A stretch of 60,000 nt of DNA from Mesostigma viride. Its lineage: Eukaryota; Streptophyta; Mesostigmatophyceae; Mesostigmatales; Mesostigmataceae. Under the pieces are notes generated by a model. The model searched no databases, had not been told where the DNA came from, and worked only from the letters and a program-made list of their open reading frames with translations. Location: assembly GCA_009746045.1 (NCBI GenBank), contig RPFO01000213.1, positions 5,844,927-5,904,926 of the forward strand. Direction: 5' to 3'. How positions within the stretch are numbered: the stretch's first letter is position 1; each line of letters begins with the position of its first letter. Below, one piece after another: positions 53,460 through 60,000 of the stretch. A program made the position numbers and the translations under genes.

Positions 53460-55375
53460 GCGGTGGGCGACTGACAGGAGGCCCCATTGAATCACCATCG
53501 CCTCATGCAGTTTTCACACTAATCTCCGGCAAACCCACCGCGCCCTCGCCTCCAAGCCCAGACAGTCCAGCCAGGTCTGAATGTGCCCGGGGCGCGCGAT
53601 GACTGGGTGGTGTCCGACGTCCGCATAAATCAGGTCGGCCAGGCAGTATAGCCAGCCAGTGCCAACCCCGCCGTGCTCGCGCTCATTGTTAAGGATGTCC
53701 AAGCCGCCGGGCTCGAACCCAACAACAGTAAAGCGCGCACGTGCCCGGCGCATGCATGACGTGATCCACGACAACTGTAATGAACAGGTATGGGCCGGAC
53801 AGGACACAACCTAGTTCAATGCCACACCCCGTGGTGAAGGGGGAATGGTGGGGTGGTGCCTTCCGCAGTCCGCACTACTGCATGTGAGCCCTCATACAGT
53901 CGACGAATGGCAGCAATAAACGCTGCATGGTACGTGGTACCCGAATATCCAGAGCTACTAAGGATGGCCCAAAGAGCCCGTCCTGCAGAGGACCGTGTCA
54001 AATTGGCCGGCCTTGACATAGTCGACAAAAATGAGGACCAGCGGCAGACCATCAGGCAAAGGCGACGCACCTCCTCCATCAACCGGCACGCGACAAATAC
54101 AGCCACCATGACAGTGTTACGACCACGGCGAAAACCCATCTGAGACTCACCCAGGTGTGAGTCTGGACAGCGCGGCGCGGAGCCTGTGCAGCATCATGCG
54201 CATGAAGACCTTCAGCGCGGCGCTCTGGAGGCAGACACCCCAATAGTTACCACTGCCTGGGTCAGCAGCAGAGCCCTCATCTTGTACAGCATGACGCGGA
54301 TGGCCGTCTGCCACTCAGCAGGCGGGCGGAGGCTCATCTGAGAGCAGGACACGGTTGCAGAACGCAAGCAGAAGATCCCTCACCGCCGGGTCAGGGGTCT
54401 TCAGCAGCTCAGCAGAAAGGTGGTCGGCACCGACCGCCGCGTCGTACCGCAGGCGAGCAAGGGCGCCGTCCAATTCCTTCAAAGTGTCAGAAGGGGTGGA
54501 CGACGTCGTTGGTGGCAAGGCAGCCCTCGATCCTGCAAGGCGGGGACTTGGTAGTCCGTTGCCGAGGAGGGGGGCGCCGGCGGCGGGGGGGGTCCTGCAT
54601 CAATGTCCTTGCCCTGGTTGCGAGCTTGGCAGGCCTTGGCATCTGCGATGCACTAGGCCGCCTCTGCGTCCTGAGCGTGCTCGTACAGTGTAGGCCTCCA
54701 CAAGCTAGGGTGGCCTTGACGGCACCGGTTTCTGCAGCGGGTCCCGGTTACGCTTGAGGCGGTGGCGGGCGGCCAAGACCTTGGGGTCCTGGCGGTAGAG
54801 CGGGCCGGGGCGGCTGCGGGGCATGACCGGCAGGTGCCGGGCCGCCAGCAACGGGGCGCGGGCCGCAAAGCCCGCAAAAATGGCGGCGTTGGGAGCACCC
54901 TTGTCCAGCGCGTCGACGTCCGCCCGGGCGTCCAGGGCCGCCAGGTACTCCTGTCGGCACCGGTTCCGCTCGCGCTCGGCGTCCGTCCAGTCGTCAGGAT
55001 CCCCCCGGACCAGGCGTAGAGCAGACCAGTCGGGGCTGGCCACTGGCCGGGGCGCGGCGCTCGGGGACATGGAACCGTCCGGTTCCCTGGATGTCAGGAG
55101 CCGAATGGTCGCGCGCACCAACCGGTGGTCAGAGCACACCGTGGGCGTGTCCAACACTCGGGTGTCCAGAACTGAAGTGCACCTGGGCTGCCGTACCACC
55201 ACGTAGGTAAGACAGGCCTGACGGCCGTTAGGGCCCCGAAAAGTAACCAAGTCCTGTGAGGACGTTGGAAGTGGCAGTTGACAGCAACCATCCCGCTATC
55301 CCGCAAAAAGGCAGAAAACAGGGGAGTGTTGTCGTTTGTAGCAGCCGTGCTGGCAGGCGCAAAGCGACATCCATT
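53460..55375 (-). pseudogene. LINE ORF2 relic: endonuclease end and reverse transcriptase
   Basis: Read on the minus strand with several frameshifts. Endonuclease C-terminus: FLRDSGMVAVNCHFQRPHRT and VTFRGPNGRQACLTYVV, then the SDHRLV motif near 55116-55136. Linker: DDWTDAERERNRCRQEYLAA. RT: RYDAAVGADHLSAELLK (~54400-54460), MGFRRGRNT (~54115), FVDYVKAGQFDT (in a shifted frame, ~54000), RLYEGSHAVVRTAEGTTPPF (~53850-53910) and the remains of the YADD box (LIYAD, ~53625). It stops at 53460 against the target duplication of the nested element and resumes at 51912. Not functional. Confidence 0.78.
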
Positions 55376-55530
55376 AAATTAAATTAAATTAAATTATAAC
55401 ATGCCTCCGTTGGGAGATCATGTAGCACATATTCCTTGATGGGTGATGGAGTGGAGAGAGCCGCGTAATCTGACTATTCTAACGCTAATCTATCTAGGCT
55501 AGAAAAATCCTAACTACCCTAGACATCCAT
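55376..55530 (-). mobile_element. type-2 LINE 3' end
   Basis: Close match to 51010-51170: tail (TTAAA)n at 55376-55395, hairpin ctccgttgggag at 55405-55416, atcatgtagcacatattcct and downstream sequence. A separate copy lies immediately upstream of the ORF2 relic on the minus strand. Confidence 0.75.
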
Positions 55531-55851
55531 GGGGGTCCGATTATAGGCAGGGCTTGGCTAAATTTCTGGCATACGCGGGCTTTTGGTTCCCGCCGCACAT
55601 TTGAAAGTGCTGTCCTCCGGCTTTTTGCCTTTGCACCGTGTGCAGTTCTTGGACGTTTGGAATCATGGCATGGCTAACGTGATGACTGACTAGCTACCTT
55701 TTCAGTGGTTTTCCATTTGCGGGTATTTCCTCGTAAATGGTGGGAGAGCGATCGCAGCAATGGTGCTCACCACTAGACACTCCCGGCCAGTTAGGCTCGA
55801 AACACACGCCCTGATCAAGCATGCTGTTTCCGGCCCCACCGTCTAGGTCAT
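55531..55851. other. unassigned sequence
   Basis: No gene or repeat recognised. Confidence 0.4.
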
Positions 55852-56207
55852 CTAGTCGCTCTACATGCAAGCCAGCCATAATTTCAATGCACAAGGATAC
55901 ACATTTCCATCGCCATTCATCTTCATCATCCTGAACGACTCGAACACGCGGACAAGATAACGGCAGGCTCGAGCTACCATGGTCCGGATTCTCCCGATTT
56001 CTGGCCTGCGCTGGTTGTCTCCTTGATATCTAGTCGCTCTACACGTAAGCCAGCCATAATTTCAATGCACAAGGCTACACACTTCCATCACCGCTCATAT
56101 TCATTATCCTGAACGACTCGAACACGCGGACAAGATAACGGCAGGCTCGAGCTACCATGCTCCGGATTCTCCCGATTTCTGGCCTGCGCTGGTTGTCTCC
56201 TTGATAC
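55852..56207. repeat. 178-bp repeat, two tandem copies
   Basis: 55852-56029 and 56030-56207 are about 92% alike, both starting ctagtcgctctac and ending TTTCTGGCCTGCGCTGG plus ttgtctccttgata. A third, older copy is at ~58880-59052, and the terminal motif alone recurs at 11442, 31392 and 32729. Confidence 0.9.
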
Positions 56208-56297
56208 ATTGCCAGTGTGTCTGCAATAGCTATCTAGTGGAAGCGGTTTGTTTATGTAACATCTTTAGCACACATTTTTCTGGCTTGCCTGTATACT

Positions 56298-57256
56298 CTG
56301 ATCAGACACTCCGCAAAGGTGAAAACCTTTGCGTTCAGTGCCAGGCCGCGGAAAACGCGGAAAACGCGATCTGCAAATGAATCCGACCGGAATCGAACTG
56401 GGGACCTCTCGCACCAATTTTGCTGACTATAGGACGGACGTCTCCGGTTACCATGGCATCGCCAACTTACACCTACAGTCATCCGCAAAAGTTCTCCTGT
56501 CCGGGGAGTGATGCAAGCCTTTCGGATTTGGTACTAGATAAATCACTCGAGATCTGTGTGTAGGAGTACTACACACGTGTCTGCACGCGAGACTTGTTCA
56601 GTCTCGCACCGTGAGACGGGCTGAACACGGCTGAATCCTTCTTTTTAGTAGAAGGGGGCGTAGCCGGTACTATCGAAATCAGCCAAGCGTATATTCTGAT
56701 CAGACACTCCGCAAAGGTGAAAACCTTTGCGTTCAGTGCCAGGCCGCGGAAAACGCGGAAAACGCGATCTGCAAATGAATCCGACCGGAATCGAACTGGG
56801 GACCTCTCGCACCAATTTTGCTGACTATAGGACGGACGTCTCCGGTTACCATGGCATCGCCAACTTACACCTACAGTCATCCGCAAAAGTTCTCCTGTCC
56901 GGGGAGTGATGCAAGCCTTTCGGATTTGGTACTAGATAAATCACTCGAGATCTGTGTGTAGGAGTACTACACACGTGTCTGCACGCGAGACTTGTTCAGT
57001 CTCGCACCGTGAGACGGGCTGAACACGGCTGAATCCTTCTTTTTAGTAGAAGGGGGCGTAGCCGGTACTATCGAAATCAGCCAAGCGTATATTCTGATCA
57101 GACACTCCGCAAAGGTGAAAACCTTTGCGTTCAGTGCCAGGCCGCGGAAAACGCGGAAAACGCGATCTGCAAATGAATCCGACCGGAATCGAACTGGGGA
57201 CCTCTCGCACCAATTTTGCTGACTATAGGACGGACGTCTCCGGTTACCATGGCATC
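56298..57256 (-). mobile_element. tandem SINE-like array, 398-bp period, 2.4 copies
   Basis: gatcagacactccgc starts at 56300, 56698 and 57096, and the copies are virtually identical. Each unit (minus strand) carries an A-box-like TAGTCAGCAAAATTGG and a B-box-like CCAGTTCGATTCCGG about 25 nt apart (copy 1: 56413-56428 and ~56388-56402), as in tRNA-derived SINEs, but no full cloverleaf. Hairpins: gcaaaggt/acctttgc; gcgagact/agtctcgc. The array is flanked by the direct repeat GCCTGTATACT (56287-56297 and 57257-57267), a likely target-site duplication. A related single copy is at 26232-26515. Confidence 0.75.
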
Positions 57257-57267
57257 GCCTGTATACT

Positions 57268-57820
57268 ATCACAGTTGGAATGCGCGCTCATTTGTGTTTA
57301 CAAATTTATAGCCTGACATGCCATTTCTGTCTAGCTTTGGAACATACATCATCGGGCTCTAGGTGTTTGTCCCCCAAAGCCTAGCATGCTCTGCCTTCTC
57401 ACTCGTGTGTTTGCAGGAGAGGATGGCACCCTAGACCCAGGATTCCTCAAAACATATGTCAACGCGGCGTTCAAATGCATCCGCAGTTGTGGGCAGCTAT
57501 CTCTTGTCACTTGTGAGCAGCAGAGACAGCTAGTGCGCATGCAGTGTGGCCTGCCCTCCATCATGCTAGTGAGAGCCTAGGCGTTCTCCCTCATTGTGGT
57601 CCATGTGGAAAAAGCTGGCTTGCTATGATTAATTGATTATGTACAGATGCCCGGGGCTGGCTGGCTCATTGACATCAATGAGACATACAGCACAGGCTTG
57701 ACAACGTGGGGATCCTATACAGATACAGGTACCCCATCAATTGATGTTAATATGTACAAACGGGATTTATGCCTGCCAAGATTGTTTGGCTAAGCACAAA
57801 TAACTAGCCACAAGCAGGCA
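57268..57820. other. unassigned sequence with a weak possible exon
   Basis: A 65-codon frame at 57386-57580 (GEDGTLDPGFLKTYVNAAFK...) follows a TTTGCAG, but nothing recognisable supports it. No repeats seen. Confidence 0.3.
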
Positions 57821-57925
57821 TTACGCAGCAATCTGCTTGATGCTGTCTTCTGCCGCCGCAGAGCCGCGGCCAGCTGCCCAAGCCCTCCACTTCTCGACCA
57901 AGTGCTCCGTCTCCGCCTTTATATC
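57821..57925 (-). CDS. terminal exon of an unrecognised gene (3' partial view)
   Basis: On the minus strand, after the acceptor gtcatgtgcag, the frame DIKAETEHLVEKWRAWAAGR GSAAAEDSIKQIAA ends at a TAA (57821-57823); 34 codons, GC-rich with codon use like the real exons nearby. It looks like the amphipathic helical C-terminus of a small protein. Upstream exons would lie at higher coordinates, possibly past the window end, with the foldback element inside the intron. I do not recognise the family; it could be a false exon. Confidence 0.4.
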   Translation of the reverse strand, partial: DIKAETEHLVEKWRAWAAGRGSAAAEDSIKQIAA

Positions 57926-58879
57926 CTGCACATGACACACAAATAATTAATCAAGCACGCTCTAGGTGTTAGGTAGCAGGATATGGGGAGGCTACCAGTT
58001 GCACGAGGGGATCAGCAAGGTCAACAAGCGTTGTTCATAGTGGCCCGGTGTGGGGCTGACATAAGGATAATAGCACAATCAAGGGCTTTAATGAGCCTGT
58101 AATGTGGGAGTGGTCGGGGATAATCATGCTCTAAGTTGTATTTCCTGGGCGTCCTCTGCCATGGTTTGCTTGATAGAGGCACAATCCTGAAGTATCTCTT
58201 GTTTAGGTGGTATTATTTGTTTAGTCAGGGCTAGCTCCATGCTTCTTGGAGTCTATCCATAGCACAGCCATGAGACGGTACTCTCTGCGCCTTAACTACA
58301 AACATTGTGACTACAAACGTTACAACCTACAGCTGACCAGCGCGTCAGTCTAAACAACACGAGCAGTGCACACCACCAACCAGCCGAGCCTCCTGCTCGC
58401 ATCCCACAGCCACAAACAATGCTTCACTTCTCCAAGAATGCCAGGGCAGATCAAAAGAGACCAGCTGAAACTGCGTCAAGAGATGAAAAGAATACGACAG
58501 CTTCACAAGACCGGACTGCCGGACATGCTCAGCTAGTTGACACATGCGAAACAATTTCAAGGAAAGATTCCTTGCGTTGTGAAAGATTAGCACGTAGGAT
58601 ACGAGAGGGATGTTGGACACCCAGTAGTACAATATTGTGATTCAACTAAGTAATATCGAATATAACGTGGGCGGCAGCCTGGGAAAAGAGGAACCTAAAA
58701 CTAGCCAGCAGCCAGGACTTCGCCTATCATCGTAGTGCCATTGTATCAAGGAGTATTATGAAGTACCATTATATCAAGGAGTATTATATCAACACAGTAC
58801 CAATATATTGACACAGGACACTCCGGGCCGCCAGGAACCCACACACCCTGATCACACAAGTTTGTTTTCTACCTAAACC
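57926..58879. other. unassigned sequence
   Basis: No gene recognised. A short direct repeat, tatatcaaggagtattat, occurs around 58742-58790. Confidence 0.4.
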
Positions 58880-59052
58880 GCCTGGGTCTAACTCTAAACA
58901 TTAGCCAGCCAAAATTCTTAAGGCACACGGCTACACATTTGCACCTCCATTCCTATCCATCATCCTGATAACATGACAACCGCGGATAAGACAACAACAG
59001 GCTCGAGCTACCAATGTCTTGGATTCTCCAGATTTCTGGCCTGCGCTGGCGG
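58880..59052 (+). repeat. third, diverged copy of the 178-bp repeat, interrupted
   Basis: Shares agccagcc, cggctacaca, catcctga, gataagaca, caggctcgagctacca, ggattctcc and TTTCTGGCCTGCGCTGG with the copies at 55.85-56.2 kb. It breaks off at ctggcgg where the foldback element begins. Confidence 0.75.
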
Positions 59053-59857
59053 TGTCAGAAAATCTGGCACTGTTTGCCACGTTTGACAACTTTTTTACTT
59101 CTGGTCTACAATATTTTTCATCCGTTGGTAGCGGGTGGCATTTATTTGTCGCCTTAGCAATTAGGATGGAATTCGACATACTTTTGGTCAAGAACCTGAT
59201 CGTTGGTAGCCAGGGAACCGACTCAACCGAGTGTTACCCTCTGCAATTAGATCAGTTAACTCTTCACCGGATTTGTTCAAAATATTTGTGATGTTTTTGG
59301 CGATGCTTTATCTATGCATCGAATGACAGAATTATGTAGAATTTGTGATGAATTCGTTGTTGACAGTTATCATATAAAATGTGTGCCGAACGACAGTACC
59401 TCCTAGTTATTCAGAAGGGTGTCGGCACCTTTATCGAATGTTCTAGAGCATCATCGAGAAGATAAGGTTCAGGAAGATGAGGTGCCGACACCCTTATGAA
59501 TAACTAGGAGGTACTGTCGTTCGGCACACATTTTATATGATAACTGTCAACAACGAATTCATCACAAATTCTACATAATTCTGTCATTCGATGCATAGAT
59601 AAAGCATCGCCAAAAACATCGCAAATATTTTGAACAAATCCGGTGAAGAGTTAACTGATCTAATTGCAGAGGGTAACACTCGGTTGAGTCGGTTCCCTGG
59701 CTACCAACGATCAGGTTCTTGACCAAAAGTTTGTCGAATTCCATCCTAATTGCTAAGGCGACAAATAAATGCCACCCGCTACCAGCGGATGAAAAATATT
59801 GTAGTCCAGAAGTAAAAAAGTTGTCAAACGTGGCAAACAGTGCCAGATTTTCTGACA
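59053..59857. mobile_element. 805-bp foldback element (378-bp arms, 49-bp loop) with 5-bp target duplication
   Basis: The left arm 59053-59430 and right arm 59480-59857 are reverse complements with only about 5-6 mismatches seen. The loop 59431-59479 is unique. Ends are TGTCAGAAAATCTGGCAC...TTCTGACA, flanked by GGCGG at 59048-59052 and 59858-59862. No ORF of note; the DNA would snap back into a long hairpin and its RNA into a ~378-bp duplex. Confidence 0.93.
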
Positions 59858-59862
59858 GGCGG

Positions 59863-60000
59863 TCAAATTGATATCATAGTAGCAAACTCAAGCACATTTG
59901 TCTTTACACCTAGCAAAACAGCTGCGACCTAATTGTAAAAGGTTAGCTAAGAAACTGACAGCTTGATTGATAGCTATAAACGCCGTTCGAAAAGGGGGAA
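59863..60000. other. window end, nothing recognised
   Basis: AT-rich flank of the foldback insertion; no feature seen. Confidence 0.5.

Noticed and set aside
57386-57580. Possible exon encoding GEDGTLDPGFLKTYVNAAFK
   Set aside because: Preceded by an acceptor-like TTTGCAG but no recognisable family, donor or partner exons; left as unassigned.
58419-58640. 73-codon frame on the plus strand
   Set aside because: No splice, homology or composition support; AT-richer than the true exons.

Overview
The window looks like nuclear DNA of a green plant-lineage eukaryote, most likely a green or streptophyte alga. Five protein-coding genes are split by GT-AG introns. Their exons are GC-rich, and the introns are full of micro- and minisatellites. 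The gene set (plant-type P5CS C-terminal half, AP-1 gamma adaptin, proteasome RPT4, plant-type dipeptidyl peptidase and a small thylakoid TSP9-like protein) supports this. No prokaryotic operon, rRNA, complete tRNA or CRISPR was seen. The species cannot be fixed from the sequence.

Layout. 1-3.4 kb: a 34-bp minisatellite with a 1,545-bp higher-order repeat. 3.9-10.3 kb (+): eight exons of the gamma-glutamyl-phosphate reductase half of P5CS (proline synthesis); the 5' end lies outside. 12.4-23.6 kb (-): a complete 19-exon AP-1 gamma-adaptin gene. 24.5-25.5 kb (+): a three-exon, 102-aa plastid-type protein. 26-27.6 kb: SINE-like and LINE relics. 28.0-34.5 kb (-): a complete 8-exon RPT4 gene (26S proteasome ATPase). 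35.6-47.8 kb (+): a complete 10-exon S9 dipeptidyl peptidase gene. AP1G/TSP9-like and RPT4/DPP are divergent pairs that share upstream regions. P5CS/AP1G and TSP9-like/RPT4 are convergent pairs. For every complete gene the summed exon length is a multiple of three and all phases join, which supports the exon models. The genes are housekeeping genes and show no functional linkage.

47.8-60 kb is a transposon-rich region. It holds decayed LINE ORF2 pieces, an inserted ORF1-type LINE copy with a 12-bp target-site duplication, about ten copies of a shared LINE 3'-end hairpin, and a tandem tRNA-like SINE array with a 398-bp period. It also holds a near-perfect 805-bp foldback element with a 5-bp target duplication, and one orphan terminal exon.

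The most unusual signal is that many introns of P5CS, RPT4 and DPP contain decayed partial copies (echoes) of the adjoining exon-intron junction. This suggests that introns here grow by repeated duplication of segments spanning splice sites. All calls come from reading the sequence by eye; no database search was run.
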